Source of the DNA: Streptomyces collinus Tu 365 | GTDB lineage: Bacteria; Actinomycetota; Actinomycetes; Streptomycetales; Streptomycetaceae | Assembly: GCF_000444875.1 (NCBI RefSeq) | Contig: NC_021985.1 | Coordinates: 2,489,535 to 2,553,534, forward strand | Direction of reading: 5' to 3' | Length of the DNA stretch: 64,000 bases | Shown here: one piece after another, positions 45,401-54,416 of the stretch | Numbering within the stretch: the stretch's first letter is position 1 | How the letters are laid out: each line of letters begins with the position of its first letter | Translations under genes and position numbers: made by a program | The notes under the pieces: model-generated | The model's input: only the letters and a program-made list of their open reading frames with translations | Databases searched by the model: none | What the model was told of the DNA's origin: nothing

Positions 45401-45617
45401 GGCCCGCAAGAACAGCGGCCTGGACGTCGCCGACCGGATCGCCCTGCGCTGGACCTCCACGGACCCGGCGGTCGTCGCGGCCCTGGCCGAGCACAGCGGG
45501 CTGATCGCCGAGGAGGTCCTGGCGACCGACTTCGCCCAGGGCGAGGCGGACGCCGGCTTCGGTGAGCCGTTCACCGACGAGGGTCTGTCCCTCGTCTTCC
45601 GGCTGCGCAAGGCGTAA
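42474..45617 (+). CDS. ileS: isoleucyl-tRNA synthetase, type 2-like with GAHH motif
   Basis: Charges tRNAIle; 1047 aa, a class I synthetase with Rossmann catalytic domain, CP1 editing domain (GTGLVHQSPAFGEDD, editing Asp), KMSKHLGN loop and C-terminal anticodon-binding domain. It is the eukaryote-like type 2 form by N-terminal motif GPPTANGMPGAHH. In place of the class HIGH signature (HxGH) it has G-A-H-H: first and third positions exchanged. Swapped motifs of this kind are linked to high mupirocin resistance in type 2 IleRS. Start ATG 42474 after the T-box leader. Confidence 0.94.
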   Translation: MTAPTYRQVPAQVDLPALEHAVLDFWRDQKIFAKSLEQSEGRPEWVFYEGPPTANGMPGAHHIEARVFKDVFPRFRTMRGYHVGRKAGWDCHGLPVELAVEKELGFSGKQDIEAYGIAEFNAKCRESVTRHTDAFAELTTRMGYWVDLDDAYRTMDPEYVESVWWSLKEIFGKGLLVQDHRVAPWCPRCGTGLSDHELAQGYETVVDPSVYVRFPLTSGPLAGEAALLVWTTTPWTLVSNTAVAAHPGVTYVVATDGEEKVVVAEPLVAKALGEGWETTGQSFTGAEMERWTYRRPFELVEFPAPAHYVVNADYVTTEDGTGLVHQSPAFGEDDLKVCRSYGLPVVNPVRPDGTFEEDLPLVGGVFFKKADEQLTEDLKQRGLLFRHLPYEHSYPHCWRCHTALLYYAQPSWYIRTTAIKDRLIQENEKTNWFPDTVKHGRYGDWLNNNIDWALSRNRYWGTPLPIWRCEDDHLTCVGSRAELTELTGTDQSGLDPHRPYIDEVTFACRHDGCGKTAVRVPEVIDAWYDSGSMPFAQWGYPYKNKELFESRYPAQFISEAIDQTRGWFYTLMAVGTLVFDRSSYENVVCLGHILAEDGRKMSKHLGNILQPIPLMDQHGADAVRWFMAAGGSPWAARRVGHGTIQEVVRKTLLTYWNTVAFQALYARTSDWAPSAADPAPAERPLIDRWLLSELHALTDQVTQALEAYDTQRAGKLLSAFVDDLSNWYVRRSRRRFWQGDKAALRTLHEVLETVTKLMAPITPFITERVWQDLVVPVTPGAPESVHLAPWPEADLSAIDPELSKQMVLVRRLVELGRATRAESGVKTRQPLSRALIAATGFEALDRELHAQITEELNVSSLASLSEVGGSLVDTTAKANFRALGKRFGKRVQDVAKAVAAADAAALSLALREGTASVEVDGETVALAPDEVIITETPREGWSVASDSGATVALDLEITEELRQAGLARDAIRLIQEARKNSGLDVADRIALRWTSTDPAVVAALAEHSGLIAEEVLATDFAQGEADAGFGEPFTDEGLSLVFRLRKA

Positions 45618-45624
45618 GCGGGAC

Positions 45625-45672
45625 CACGCGAAGGGCCCGGCCCCCTGCTCGGGGGGCCGGGCCCTTCGCGTG
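45625..45672 (+). terminator. strong terminator after ileS
   Basis: A perfect 21-bp stem (CACGCGAAGGGCCCGGCCCCC and its complement, split as 45625-45645 and 45652-45672) with a 6-nt loop, 8 bp after the ileS stop. One of the strongest hairpins in the window. Confidence 0.9.
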
Positions 45673-45711
45673 GGTGCGCATGTCCGGCGCACCCGGCTCA
45701 ACACGCGTAAA

Positions 45712-45749
45712 AGGGCGGGGCCCCGGACCGAAGTCCGGGGCCCCGCCCT
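45712..45749 (-). terminator. intrinsic terminator after divIVA
   Basis: A perfect 17-bp stem with a CGAA tetraloop (45712-45728 and 45733-45749). On the minus strand it is followed by TTTT, so it looks like a true intrinsic terminator for divIVA and the dcw message. Confidence 0.88.
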
Positions 45750-45792
45750 CGATGAACGCTGCCGACGCCCTTGTCGTACTAGTGCTCGATAC

Positions 45793-46971
45793 TCAGTTGT
45801 CGTCCTCGTCGATCAGGAACCCGCGCATCGGCGAGGGCGCCTGGCCCATCGGGGACGGACCCTGCGGACGGACCGGAGCCATGGGCTGGGTCATCGCGGG
45901 GGTCATCTGCTGCTGGCCGCCGTAGGACGGGGCGGACGGCGCGGACGGGCCGCCCATTCCCTGGTTTCCGCCGTAGGACGGGGCGCTCGCGCCGGCCGGA
46001 GCCATCGAGGGCGCCGGGGACGGCGGCAGGGACGCGGTGGCCGGAGTGCGCGGCGGCGCCAGGGAGTCGTCGGCCTGGGTCTCCAGCTGACGCAGCTGGG
46101 ACTCGAGGTACGACTTCAGACGCGTGCGGTACTCGCGCTCGAAGCCGCGCAGGTCCTCGACCTTGCGCTCCAGCGTGGCGCGGGCGGACTCCAGGGAGCC
46201 CATCGCGACGCGGTGCTTCTCCTGCGCGTCCCGCTCCAGGGCGTCGGCCTTGGCACGGGCGTCACGCTCCAGACCCTCGGCGCGGCTGCGGGCCTCACCG
46301 ACGATCTTGTTGGCCTCGGAGCGGGCCTCGGCGATCGCCTGGTCGGCGGTCTGCTGGGCCAGCGAGAGGACACGCGCGGCGCTGTCGCCACCGGGACCCT
46401 GACCGGGGCCGCCCATCGGACCGCCCATGGGGCCGCCCATCGGGCCACCCATCTGCTGCTGCATGGGCGGCTGACCGCCCATGGGGCCCTGACCCATCGG
46501 ACCCTGGCCCATCGGACCCTGACCCATCGGACCCTGGCCCATGGGGCCCTGACCCATCGGACCCTGACCCATCGGACCCTGACCCTGCGGGCCGCCCTGG
46601 CTGCTGGGGCCGGCAGGCAGCTGCGGGGCACCGCTCGGCAGCTGGGGCGGGCCACCCATGGGGCCACCCATCTGCTGCTGCGGCGGGCCCGATATGCCGG
46701 CGGGCACCGGCGCGCCGGGACCTCGCATGCCCTGCTGCTGAGGATGCGGCTGGTCCTGCTCCGGAGGCTTGCGCATGTTCTGCTGGTTCTGCGCAGCAGC
46801 GCGCGTGGCCGCGGCCAGCTTGGCGCGCAGGTCCTCGTTCTCGCGGAGCAGACGGGTCAGCTCGGCTTCGACCTCGTCGAGGAAGGCATCGACCTCGTCC
46901 TCGTCATAGCCTTCTCGGAGGCGGACGGTCGTGAACTGCTTGTTCCGCACGTCCTCGGGGGTCAACGGCAT
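45793..46971 (-). CDS. divIVA: DivIVA polar growth scaffold
   Basis: A coiled-coil scaffold that marks the hyphal tip and drives polar wall growth in streptomycetes; 392 aa. The N-terminal DivIVA domain is [42 protein letters not shown]-like with a coiled coil to residue about 60; a Gly/Pro/Gln/Met-rich linker of about 130 residues contains seven QGPMG units; a second long coiled coil lies at about 205-295 ([28 protein letters not shown]); the tail is disordered with [16 protein letters not shown] at the end. The ATG 46971 has GAGGTG upstream. Confidence 0.95.
   Translation of the reverse strand: MPLTPEDVRNKQFTTVRLREGYDEDEVDAFLDEVEAELTRLLRENEDLRAKLAAATRAAAQNQQNMRKPPEQDQPHPQQQGMRGPGAPVPAGISGPPQQQMGGPMGGPPQLPSGAPQLPAGPSSQGGPQGQGPMGQGPMGQGPMGQGPMGQGPMGQGPMGQGPMGGQPPMQQQMGGPMGGPMGGPMGGPGQGPGGDSAARVLSLAQQTADQAIAEARSEANKIVGEARSRAEGLERDARAKADALERDAQEKHRVAMGSLESARATLERKVEDLRGFEREYRTRLKSYLESQLRQLETQADDSLAPPRTPATASLPPSPAPSMAPAGASAPSYGGNQGMGGPSAPSAPSYGGQQQMTPAMTQPMAPVRPQGPSPMGQAPSPMRGFLIDEDDN
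46478..46582 (-). repeat. 15-bp tandem repeat within divIVA
   Basis: Seven copies of a 15-bp unit, CCCAT-containing, at exact 15-bp steps (46478, 46493, 46508, 46523, 46538, 46553, 46568), encoding repeated QGPMG. Synonymous changes differ between copies, so it is partly old. Likely to vary in copy number. Confidence 0.85.
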
Positions 46972-47026
46972 CTCTTCACCTCAACGTAGTCATCGGCAGT
47001 CGGCAAGACCGTATCGTCCATCCTCA

Positions 47027-47314
47027 TCACACGAATCTCTGTGCGACGGAGATGAGGATCCAGACGATGATCATCAGTACGAAGAAGGACAGGTCGAGCG
47101 CCACGCCCCCGAGACGCAGCGGCGGGATGAACCGCCGCAGAAGCTTCAGCGGTGGATCGGTGACAGTGTAGGTGGCCTCCAGGATGACCACCATCGCCTT
47201 GCCGGGTTGCCACGAGCGGGCGAACTGGAAGACGTAGTCCATGACCAGCCGGAAGATCAGCACGACGAGGAACACCATCAGCGCGATGTAGATCACCTGC
47301 GCGAACACGCTCAT
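47027..47314 (-). CDS. sepG: SepG (YlmG/YggT family) membrane protein
   Basis: A 95-aa YggT-family membrane protein with two helices (IYIALMVFLVVLIFRLVMDYV and VALDLSFFVLMIIVWILISVAQ) linked by the conserved FARSWQPGKAMVVILEATYTVTDPPLKLLRRFIPPLRLGGVALD. In Streptomyces SepG helps place SepF and FtsZ at sporulation septa. The start is ATG 47314. It is the next gene upstream of divIVA, 55 bp away, and 49 bp after sepF. Confidence 0.93.
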   Translation of the reverse strand: MSVFAQVIYIALMVFLVVLIFRLVMDYVFQFARSWQPGKAMVVILEATYTVTDPPLKLLRRFIPPLRLGGVALDLSFFVLMIIVWILISVAQRFV

Positions 47315-47363
47315 GGTCTGGCTTTCCCTCTCCCCTGTTCCGTGCCTTCTCCGGTGGTACGTC

Positions 47364-48005
47364 TCAGCTCTGGTTGAAGAACCCGCCCTCTGCGATGCGG
47401 GCCTTGTCCTCCGCCGTGACATCGACGTTAGCAGGCGACAACAGGAACACCTTCTGCGTCACCCGCTCGATGCTGCCGTGAAGACCAAACACCAAACCGG
47501 CCGCAAAGTCGACAAGTCGCTTGGCGTCTGTGTCATCCATCTCAGTGAGATTCATGATCACCGGGGTGCCCTCACGGAAGTGTTCCCCGATGGTACGGGC
47601 CTCGTTGTAGGTCCGGGGGTGAAGCGTGGTGATCCGGTACGGCTCTCGTTCGGACACGACCTTGGGCATGATCACCGGCGCGTTCTTCTCCAGGGACTGA
47701 CGTTCTTGTGTGATGGATGCCACGGGCGCGATGCGCGCCGGACGGCTGGATTCCGCGGCGAGCGCAGTCGCTCGGGCCACCGGCTCGCGCGGCGCGGGCG
47801 GTTGCACGATTCGCACCTCTTCGTCCCTTTGGGACTGGTGCGCGCCATGCGACTGGTGTGACGGTTCATGCCGTCGGTGCTCCCGCTCGGGCTCCGGGTC
47901 CAGCTCGGGCTCGAAGTCGTCGTCGGGGTCGAATCCACGGCCGTCGTACCCATCGTCCTCCACGAGGCCGAGGTAGACCGCCATCTTGCGCATCGCGCCG
48001 GCCAT
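47364..48005 (-). CDS. sepF: SepF cell-division protein
   Basis: A membrane-associated FtsZ anchor, 213 aa. The N-terminus [18 protein letters not shown] is the amphipathic, membrane-binding start; the middle is acidic with His/Gln runs; the C-terminal SepF domain occupies residues about 118-205 ([69 protein letters not shown]). Start ATG 48005 has GGAGGA 8 nt upstream. Likely co-transcribed with sepG; the 128 bp upstream hold a possible -10 TATGGT but no good -35. Confidence 0.95.
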   Translation of the reverse strand: MAGAMRKMAVYLGLVEDDGYDGRGFDPDDDFEPELDPEPEREHRRHEPSHQSHGAHQSQRDEEVRIVQPPAPREPVARATALAAESSRPARIAPVASITQERQSLEKNAPVIMPKVVSEREPYRITTLHPRTYNEARTIGEHFREGTPVIMNLTEMDDTDAKRLVDFAAGLVFGLHGSIERVTQKVFLLSPANVDVTAEDKARIAEGGFFNQS

Positions 48006-48133
48006 GCTCTGAGTCCTCCGCTCTGTGGTGGATCGGGTGACGACTGCCAAGTGCCCGCGATCCACGAGGTCGTTGCGCCCGCCTGGGCGGACATTGACCA
48101 TATTTTCTGCTGTGGTCCGACTTCTTGGCGACG

Positions 48134-48853
48134 TTACCCGAGCCTGGGTCGGACTCCGAGTACCGCGGTGCCGACGCGCACATGTGTCGCTCCGGCGGCC
48201 ACGGCCTGTTCGAGGTCCGCACTCATCCCTGCGGACACCATGGTTGCAGCCGGATGGGTCCGGCGCAGGTCGGTCGACAAATCCATGAGCCGTCCGAACG
48301 CCGCCTGTTCGCGTCCCGCGTATTCCCCGGTGAGCGGAGCGACGGTCATCAGTCCGTCGAGCCGCAGCCCGGGCGCCTCGGCCACGAGCCGGGCCAACTC
48401 CCCGATCCCGCCGGGCGCGACGCCTCCGCGCTCGCCCCGCTCGCGCTCGCCCGCGTCGAGCGCGACCTGGACCAGACAGCCCACCTCGCGCCCCGTCCGC
48501 ACGGCCTCCTTCGACAGCGCGGTCACCAACCGGTCCCGGTCGATGGACTGCACCACATCGGCATAACCCACCACGGAACGGACTTTGTTGGTCTGCAATT
48601 GTCCGACAAAGTGCCACTTCAAGGGCAGATCCGCACAGGCGGCGGCCTTCGGGGCGGCGTCCTGGTCCCGGTTCTCGGCCACGTGACGCACACCGAGCTC
48701 CGACAGGATCCGCACGTCGCTCGCCGGGTACGTCTTGGTGACCACGATCAGGGTCACCTCGTCCCGCTCGCGCCCGGCCGCCGCACAGGCGGCGGCGATG
48801 CGCTGCTCCACTTTCGCCAGATTCGCGGCGAGTTCTGCCTTACGTTCCGTCAT
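48134..48853 (-). CDS. ylmE: YggS-family PLP-binding protein
   Basis: A 239-aa YggS/PLPBP protein that binds PLP without a known enzymatic reaction and maintains B6 and amino-acid balance. PLP Lys in [13 protein letters not shown] (about residue 39), [29 protein letters not shown] and [27 protein letters not shown]. ylmE in dcw clusters is required for normal sporulation septation in Streptomyces, from memory. It starts at 48853 (ATG), 6 bp after ylmD. Confidence 0.93.
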   Translation of the reverse strand: MTERKAELAANLAKVEQRIAAACAAAGRERDEVTLIVVTKTYPASDVRILSELGVRHVAENRDQDAAPKAAACADLPLKWHFVGQLQTNKVRSVVGYADVVQSIDRDRLVTALSKEAVRTGREVGCLVQVALDAGERERGERGGVAPGGIGELARLVAEAPGLRLDGLMTVAPLTGEYAGREQAAFGRLMDLSTDLRRTHPAATMVSAGMSADLEQAVAAGATHVRVGTAVLGVRPRLG

Positions 48854-48859
48854 GCCCCA

Positions 48860-49588
48860 TCAGTCCAGCCAGACATAACCGGCGAGCCGCCCGGTGGTGC
48901 GGTCGCGCCGGTAGGAGAAGAGGTCGCCCGACTCCAGCGTGCACGCCGGAGACTGCGCCCGGTCGTCCACCCCGAGCCGTTCGAGCTGGGCGTGCACGCC
49001 GGCGCCCACGTCGACCGCCGGTGTGCCCCAGCTCGTCTCGGCGTGCGCCGCCGGCTCGACGGCGGCCACCTCGGCGCGCATCGCCTCCGGCACCTCGTAG
49101 CACCGGCCGCACACGGCGGGGCCGGTGCGGGCGACGATCCGGCCCGGCTCGGCGCCGAGTTCGGTCATGGCCCGTACGGCGGCGGGGACGACCCCCTTGA
49201 TCATGCCGGGCCGCCCGGCGTGCGCGGCGGCCACGACGCCGGCGACCGGGTCGGCCAGCAGGACCGGTACGCAGTCGGCGGTGAGGACCGCCAGGGCGAG
49301 CCCCCGGCGGGTGGTGACGAGGGCGTCGACCTCCGGCACGGGCTGCGCGCCCCAGGGCTCGTCCACGACGGCCACGCCGGCGCCGTGCACCTGGTTCATC
49401 CAGACGACGAGTCCGGGGTCGAGCCCGAGCGCCTCGGCCGCCCGTTCCCGGTTCGAGCGCACGGACCCGGGGTCGTCGCCGACCGCCCCGCCGAGGTTGA
49501 GCTCCTCATACGGAGCGGCGCTCACCCCGCCCCACCGGTCGGTGAAGGCGAAGTGCGCGCCGCTCACGCTCTCGCGCTGTCCTATCAC
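48860..49588 (-). CDS. ylmD: YlmD/PgeF, laccase-domain purine/peptidoglycan-editing protein
   Basis: A 242-aa protein of the YfiH/PgeF (multicopper-like Cu-oxidase_4) family. Conserved [26 protein letters not shown] (Cys near 107) and [15 protein letters not shown] (His/Ala/His-type metal residues), and [13 protein letters not shown]. Homologues act as purine nucleoside enzymes or correct misincorporated residues in peptidoglycan precursors. The start is GTG 49588, overlapping the ftsZ stop by 4 bp. Confidence 0.93.
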   Translation of the reverse strand: MIGQRESVSGAHFAFTDRWGGVSAAPYEELNLGGAVGDDPGSVRSNRERAAEALGLDPGLVVWMNQVHGAGVAVVDEPWGAQPVPEVDALVTTRRGLALAVLTADCVPVLLADPVAGVVAAAHAGRPGMIKGVVPAAVRAMTELGAEPGRIVARTGPAVCGRCYEVPEAMRAEVAAVEPAAHAETSWGTPAVDVGAGVHAQLERLGVDDRAQSPACTLESGDLFSYRRDRTTGRLAGYVWLD

Positions 49589-50793
49589 TTCAGGAAGTCC
49601 GGCACGTCCAGCTCCTCGGCCGCGCTGTCCGAGTAGGTCCGCGGCGACGGCGGGACCGGCGGGGCCACCGGGATCTCGGCGACCGGCTCGGGCGCCGGCT
49701 CCGGGTCCTCCTTCGGCGTCACGCTGCCGAGCGAGCCGAAGGACGGGCGGCTCTCCGGCTGCCGCGCCGGAGCGGGCTCCTCGCGGCGGGCCGGGGCCGG
49801 CGAGGAGGAGGCCGAGCCGAGGACGTTGTCCCGGCGGGCCGGCGGCTGGCCGCCGTCGAATCCGGCCGCGATCACGGTGACCCGGACCTCGTCGCCGAGG
49901 GCGTCGTCGATGACGGCGCCGAAGATGATGTTGGCCTCGGGGTGGGCCGCCTCGCTGACCAGCTGGGCCGCCTCGTTGATCTCGAACAGGCCGAGGTCCG
50001 AACCGCCGGAGATGGAGAGCAGCACGCCCCGGGCGCCGTCGATGGACGCCTCCAGCAGCGGCGAGGAGATCGCCATCTCGGCGGCGGCCACCGCGCGGTC
50101 GTCGCCGCGGGCCGAGCCGATGCCCATGAGGGCGGAACCGGCCTCGGACATGACCGACTTGACGTCGGCGAAGTCGAGGTTGATCAGGCCGGGGGTGGTG
50201 ATGAGGTCGGTGATGCCCTGGACACCGGAGAGCAGGACCTGGTCGGCCGACTTGAAGGCGTCCAGGACCGAGACCTGGCGGTCCGAGATGGACAGCAGCC
50301 GGTCGTTCGGGATGACGATGAGGGTGTCGACCTCCTCGCGCAGCTCGGCGATGCCGTCCTCGGCCTGGTTCGCGCGGCGCCGTCCCTCGAAGGTGAACGG
50401 GCGCGTGACCACGCCGATGGTGAGGGCGCCCAGCGAGCGCGCGATGTTGGCCACGACCGGCGCCCCGCCGGTGCCGGTGCCGCCGCCTTCACCGGCCGTC
50501 ACGAAGACCATGTCGGCCCCCTTGAGGACCTCCTCGATCTCCTCGCGGTGGTCCTCGGCCGCCTTGCGGCCGACGGCCGGGTTGGCTCCGGCGCCGAGTC
50601 CGCGGGTGAGTTCACGGCCGACGTCGAGCTTCACGTCGGCGTCGCTCATCAACAGCGCCTGTGCGTCGGTGTTGATGGCGATGAACTCGACGCCCTTGAG
50701 ACCGACCTCGATCATCCGGTTGATGGCATTGACACCACCGCCGCCGACACCGATGACCTTGATGACTGCGAGGTAGTTCTGCGGTGCTGCCAC
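49585..50793 (-). CDS. ftsZ: FtsZ cell-division tubulin homologue
   Basis: GTPase that polymerises into the Z-ring; 402 aa. Tubulin signature [13 protein letters not shown] (residues about 98-110), the N-terminal P-loop-like [13 protein letters not shown], the T7 loop [13 protein letters not shown] with catalytic Asp, and the C-terminal conserved peptide ELDVPDFLK that binds SepF/FtsA-like partners. The disordered linker between is Pro/Ala/Glu-rich. The start is GTG 50793 ([10 protein letters not shown]). Sporulation-specific expression is known for streptomycete ftsZ; candidate promoter elements are in the following 278-bp gap. Confidence 0.97.
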   Translation of the reverse strand: MAAPQNYLAVIKVIGVGGGGVNAINRMIEVGLKGVEFIAINTDAQALLMSDADVKLDVGRELTRGLGAGANPAVGRKAAEDHREEIEEVLKGADMVFVTAGEGGGTGTGGAPVVANIARSLGALTIGVVTRPFTFEGRRRANQAEDGIAELREEVDTLIVIPNDRLLSISDRQVSVLDAFKSADQVLLSGVQGITDLITTPGLINLDFADVKSVMSEAGSALMGIGSARGDDRAVAAAEMAISSPLLEASIDGARGVLLSISGGSDLGLFEINEAAQLVSEAAHPEANIIFGAVIDDALGDEVRVTVIAAGFDGGQPPARRDNVLGSASSSPAPARREEPAPARQPESRPSFGSLGSVTPKEDPEPAPEPVAEIPVAPPVPPSPRTYSDSAAEELDVPDFLK

Positions 50794-50890
50794 GTCGAAG
50801 GCCTCTCGCCTCGAATTACGTTGTCGCCGCGGGGCGGTTCCCCGCACCGGGACGACTGATGCCGAATGGGACGGTCCGAACGCCGACCCG

Positions 50891-50915
50891 AACCCTAACC
50901 TTGAAGTTTAGGGTT
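50891..50915 (-). promoter_or_regulatory. inverted repeat in ftsZ leader
   Basis: An 8-bp inverted repeat (AACCCTAA and its complement, 9-nt spacer) about 100 bp upstream of ftsZ. Either an operator of the sporulation-controlled ftsZ promoter or an RNA hairpin. Confidence 0.4.
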
Positions 50916-50951
50916 ACCAGTGTGTCTGTTCCCTGGAGTCTTCTGAACAGG

Positions 50952-50981
50952 ACACTAAGTCGACAAGTGGCGCCCGTTCAA
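50952..50981 (-). promoter_or_regulatory. ftsZ: candidate ftsZ promoter
   Basis: On the minus strand TTGAAC (-35) and TAGTGT (-10) with an 18-bp spacer, about 160 bp upstream of the ftsZ start. GACAC on the plus strand at 50951-50955 overlaps the -10; GACAC is the WhiA recognition core. ftsZ of S. coelicolor has several promoters in this gap. Confidence 0.45.
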
Positions 50982-51071
50982 CGAACACGCCGAACCTCCC
51001 GTTTTTCTTTTCACCCTATGTGATCAGCCATAGCAGTGCCCAACCAGGGTGCTGGCCTGCGCTGATGTGCG

Positions 51072-51872
51072 TCAACTCCCCGATGACGCAGGGGCGGTGG
51101 GCACGCTGACATCGAAGTGCCGTGCGCCGGGAACTGCTTTCATGAGTGCTGTGAGGGCCCGTGCCTTGGCGCGGCCGTCCTCGCCGCTGCCCCACGCGAC
51201 CGAGCGCCCGTCGCCCAACTCCAGTGAGATGTCGTCGTAGGAGCCGACTTTGACGGTCCGGGTCTGCCGCGCCACCGCCGCGGGCAGGTCGCCGCCGACC
51301 CGCACGGCCTCGCGCACCAGCCGGTCGGTGCCGAAGCGCCGGAAGCTCGCGGCGCCGGAACCGGAACGGGACGCGGTCAGTTCCAGTACCGGAACGCCTT
51401 TCGGCGCCTGCGAAACCGTGGCGAACCGGACACCGTCGTCGTCGACTTCCACGAACGTCCCGGCTTTTCGGACAAGGAGCACCGGGGTGCGTTCGGTCAC
51501 TTTCAGACCGATTCCGTGCGGCCAGGAACGGACGACGTCGACGGTGTCGATCCGGGGCAGTTTCCGGCGCAGGCGGGCCTCGACGGCCTCCGTGTCGACG
51601 GAGACCAACGGCGCCCCGACCGGCACGGAGGCGGCCTCGCGCACGTCGGCGGGGGTCAGCATCCGGGTGCCGGAGACCGAGACGCGCTCCAGGCGCAGCC
51701 ACGAGGAGCCGTACAGCAACCAGGCGCAGCCGCCCGCGAGAAGCACCAGCAGGGCGGCCAGGACGACGAGGGCGCGGAGGCGGCGTGTGCCCGACCACCG
51801 CGCGGGCGGCGGGCCGGACGACTCCTGCTGGCGGTCACCGCGCTCGGCGGTCGTCGGTCCGGCCACGCTCAC
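51072..51872 (-). CDS. ftsQ: FtsQ division protein
   Basis: A bitopic membrane protein of the divisome, 266 aa: cytoplasmic N-terminus (about 28 residues), one membrane helix (ALVVLAALLVLLAGGCAWLLY), a POTRA domain (LRLERVSVSGTRMLTPADVREAASVPVGAPLVSVDTEAVEARLRRKLPRI, about residues 60-130) and a beta domain with KVTERTPVLLV and DGVRFATV. The start is GTG 51872 (VSVAGPTTAERGD), 20 bp after the murG stop. It links FtsL/FtsB to the septal synthases. Confidence 0.93.
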   Translation of the reverse strand: MSVAGPTTAERGDRQQESSGPPPARWSGTRRLRALVVLAALLVLLAGGCAWLLYGSSWLRLERVSVSGTRMLTPADVREAASVPVGAPLVSVDTEAVEARLRRKLPRIDTVDVVRSWPHGIGLKVTERTPVLLVRKAGTFVEVDDDGVRFATVSQAPKGVPVLELTASRSGSGAASFRRFGTDRLVREAVRVGGDLPAAVARQTRTVKVGSYDDISLELGDGRSVAWGSGEDGRAKARALTALMKAVPGARHFDVSVPTAPASSGS

Positions 51873-51892
51873 AGCCCTTTCGTCATACGGTC

Positions 51893-52981
51893 CTAACGGC
51901 GCGAGGCGATCGCCTCGTACACCATGCCGACGAGCAGCTCGTCGGCGTCCCGGCGGCCGAACTCGCCCGCGGCGCGGGACATCTCGTACAGCCGGTGCGG
52001 ATCGGCGAGCACGGGCAGGACGGTCTGCTGCACCCACTCCGGGGTGAGTTCCGCGTCGTCGACCAGGAGTCCGCCGCCGGCCTTGACCACCGGCTGGGCG
52101 TTGAGCCGCTGTTCGCCGTTGCCGATGGGCAGCGGGACGTAGGCGGCCGGGAGACCCACGGCGGAGAGTTCGGCGACGGTCATCGCGCCCGCGCGGCAGA
52201 GCATCATGTCGGCCGCGGCGTACGCGAGGTCCATCCGGTCCAGGTAACTTACCGGGATGTAGGGGGGCATTCCCGGCATCTGCTGCACCTGCGGCAGTTC
52301 GTTCTTCGGGCCGACCGCGTGGAGGATCTGGATGCCGGCCTGCTGGAGCCACGGGGCGACCTGCTGGACGACCTCGTTGAGGCGCCGTGCGCCCTGCGAG
52401 CCGCCCGAGACGAGCAGCGTGGGCAGGTTGGGGTCGAGGCCGAAGCGGGCGCGGGCCTCGGGGCGGACGGCGGCGCGGTCCAGGGTGGCGATGGAGCGGC
52501 GCAGCGGGATGCCGATGTAGCGGGCGTCGCGCAGCTTGCTGTCCGGCGTGGAGACGGCGACCCGGGCCGCGTACCGTGAGCCGATCTTGTTGGCCAGGCC
52601 CGGGCGGGCGTTGGCCTCGTGGATCACGATGGGCACACCGAGGCGCTTGGCGGCCAGGTAGCCGGGCAGGGCGACGTAGCCGCCGAAGCCGACCACGCAG
52701 TCCGCCTTGGTGCGCTCCAGGATCTGCTCGGCCGCCTTGATGGTCCCGCGCAGCCGGCCCGGGACGGTGATCAGCTCGGGCGTGGGCTTGCGGGGCAGCG
52801 GCACGGCGGGGATCAGCGCCAGCTCGTAGCCGCGCTCCGGGACGAGTCGGGTCTCAAGTCCGCGTTCCGTGCCCAGGGCCGTGATGCCCACGGTCGGGTC
52901 CTGCCTGCGCAGGGCGTCCGCGAGGGCGAGCGCGGGCTCGATGTGGCCGGCGGTCCCCCCACCAGCGAGTACGACATGCAC
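51893..52981 (-). CDS. murG: MurG glycosyltransferase
   Basis: UDP-GlcNAc transferase converting lipid I to lipid II on the cytoplasmic face; 362 aa. N-terminal motif [19 protein letters not shown] (G-loop 1), [15 protein letters not shown] with [11 protein letters not shown], and [14 protein letters not shown] (G-loop 3) plus [31 protein letters not shown] for UDP-sugar binding. Start GTG 52981, 4 bp after ftsW. Confidence 0.95.
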   Translation of the reverse strand: MHVVLAGGGTAGHIEPALALADALRRQDPTVGITALGTERGLETRLVPERGYELALIPAVPLPRKPTPELITVPGRLRGTIKAAEQILERTKADCVVGFGGYVALPGYLAAKRLGVPIVIHEANARPGLANKIGSRYAARVAVSTPDSKLRDARYIGIPLRRSIATLDRAAVRPEARARFGLDPNLPTLLVSGGSQGARRLNEVVQQVAPWLQQAGIQILHAVGPKNELPQVQQMPGMPPYIPVSYLDRMDLAYAAADMMLCRAGAMTVAELSAVGLPAAYVPLPIGNGEQRLNAQPVVKAGGGLLVDDAELTPEWVQQTVLPVLADPHRLYEMSRAAGEFGRRDADELLVGMVYEAIASRR

Positions 52982-52987
52982 CGAAAT

Positions 52988-54349
52988 TCACCGCTCTCCG
53001 GACGTACGCGCCACCGAGGCGCGCCGTCGCATCGTGTTCCATCTCCGAGGCCCCCGATCCATCCTGGCGCCTCCAGCCCGCTTTCTACCAAAGCGAGGTT
53101 GCCTCATCGCAAGCGCCGCCCGCGCAGCGGGCTCGTCGCGTGCGAAGGCGATCAGCAGCCCGATGGCGAACATGGTCGGCAGCAGGGCGGACCCTCCGTA
53201 GGAGAACAGCGGGAGGGGGACGCCGGCGATCGGCAGCAGGCCGAGCACCGCACCGATGTTGATCACCGCCTGAGCGGTGATCCACGTGGTCACGCCTCCC
53301 GCGGCGTACCTCACGAAGGGGTCCTCCGTGCATCCGGCCACGCGGATACCCGCATAGCCTAGAGCCGCGAACAGGGCGAGTACCGACAGCGTCCCCGCCA
53401 GGCCCAGTTCCTCACCGGTGACGGCGAAGATGAAGTCGGTGTGCGCTTCTGGCAGTTGGCCCCATTTTTCCACACTCGCGCCGAGGCCGGATCCGAAGAG
53501 CCCGCCGGAGGCGAGGGCGTAGATGCCGTGCACGGCCTGCCAGCAGTCGGCCACCCCGGCCTTGGGCTCGGTGGCGCCGATGCAGGCCAGCCGGGCCATG
53601 CGGTTGGGGCTGGTCTTGATGAGGACACCGCCGATCAGGGCGGCGATGGTCAGCACCCCGGCGAACAGCCGGGTCGGCGCCCCGGCGAGCCAGAGCAGGC
53701 CGAACAGGATCGCGGTGAGGATGATCGCGGTGCCCATGTCGCCGCCGAGCATGATCAGGCCCAGCAGCAGGAAGGCGACCGGGACCAGCGGCACCAGCAT
53801 GTGCTTCCACTGGGTCAGCAGCTTGCGCTCCTGCTTGCGGGCGATCAGGTCGGCGCCCCACAGGACGAGGGCGAGCTTGCCGAACTCGCTGGGCTGGATC
53901 TGGAACGAGCCGCCGAGGGAGATCCAGTTCTGGTTGCCGTTGATCGACATCCCTATCCCGGGCACCTGCACCAGGGCCATCATGAAGACGGCGCCGGCCA
54001 GGATCGGGTAGGCGAGCGCCCGGTGCAGCTTCACCGGCATGCGGGAGGCGGCGAACAGCAGGGCGCCGCCGATCAGCGCCGCGAGGGCCTGCTTGCGGAA
54101 GAAGTACGACCCCGGGAGCGAGAGCTGGAGCGCGGTGATCTGGGAGGCCGAGTAGACCATCACCAGGCCCAGCACGGTGATCAGCAGGCTGCCGCCGAGG
54201 ATCAGGTAGTAGGCGGTCAGCGGGCGGTCCCAGGCCTTGCGTGCCCGCGTGTAGAGCCGCAGCAGGGGGTTCTCGCGCGCGGGCCGGGCGGTGGGGGGAC
54301 GGCGGGACGCCCGCTGTACGGGCGGCCGGCCGGTACGGCTACCGGGCAT
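52988..54349 (-). CDS. ftsW: FtsW septal peptidoglycan polymerase
   Basis: A SEDS-family glycosyltransferase of 453 aa with about ten membrane helices. Motifs: IGMSINGNQNWISLGGSFQIQPSEFGKL, LGGDMGTAIIL (helix with conserved Asp) and GGVTTWITAQAVINIGAVLGLLPIAGVPLPLFSYGGSALL, the classic SEDS signature. N- and C-termini are Arg-rich and cytoplasmic. The ATG 54349 has GGAGG 6 nt upstream; a longer frame to 54523 lies in murD. Works with FtsI. Confidence 0.95.
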   Translation of the reverse strand: MPGSRTGRPPVQRASRRPPTARPARENPLLRLYTRARKAWDRPLTAYYLILGGSLLITVLGLVMVYSASQITALQLSLPGSYFFRKQALAALIGGALLFAASRMPVKLHRALAYPILAGAVFMMALVQVPGIGMSINGNQNWISLGGSFQIQPSEFGKLALVLWGADLIARKQERKLLTQWKHMLVPLVPVAFLLLGLIMLGGDMGTAIILTAILFGLLWLAGAPTRLFAGVLTIAALIGGVLIKTSPNRMARLACIGATEPKAGVADCWQAVHGIYALASGGLFGSGLGASVEKWGQLPEAHTDFIFAVTGEELGLAGTLSVLALFAALGYAGIRVAGCTEDPFVRYAAGGVTTWITAQAVINIGAVLGLLPIAGVPLPLFSYGGSALLPTMFAIGLLIAFARDEPAARAALAMRQPRFGRKRAGGARMDRGPRRWNTMRRRASVARTSGER

Positions 54350-54416
54350 GAGCGCCTCCAGTGAACGTCGACCGTCCCACGCGTCCCTCCCAAGATCCGC
54401 CCGGCAGGCGGCCGGG

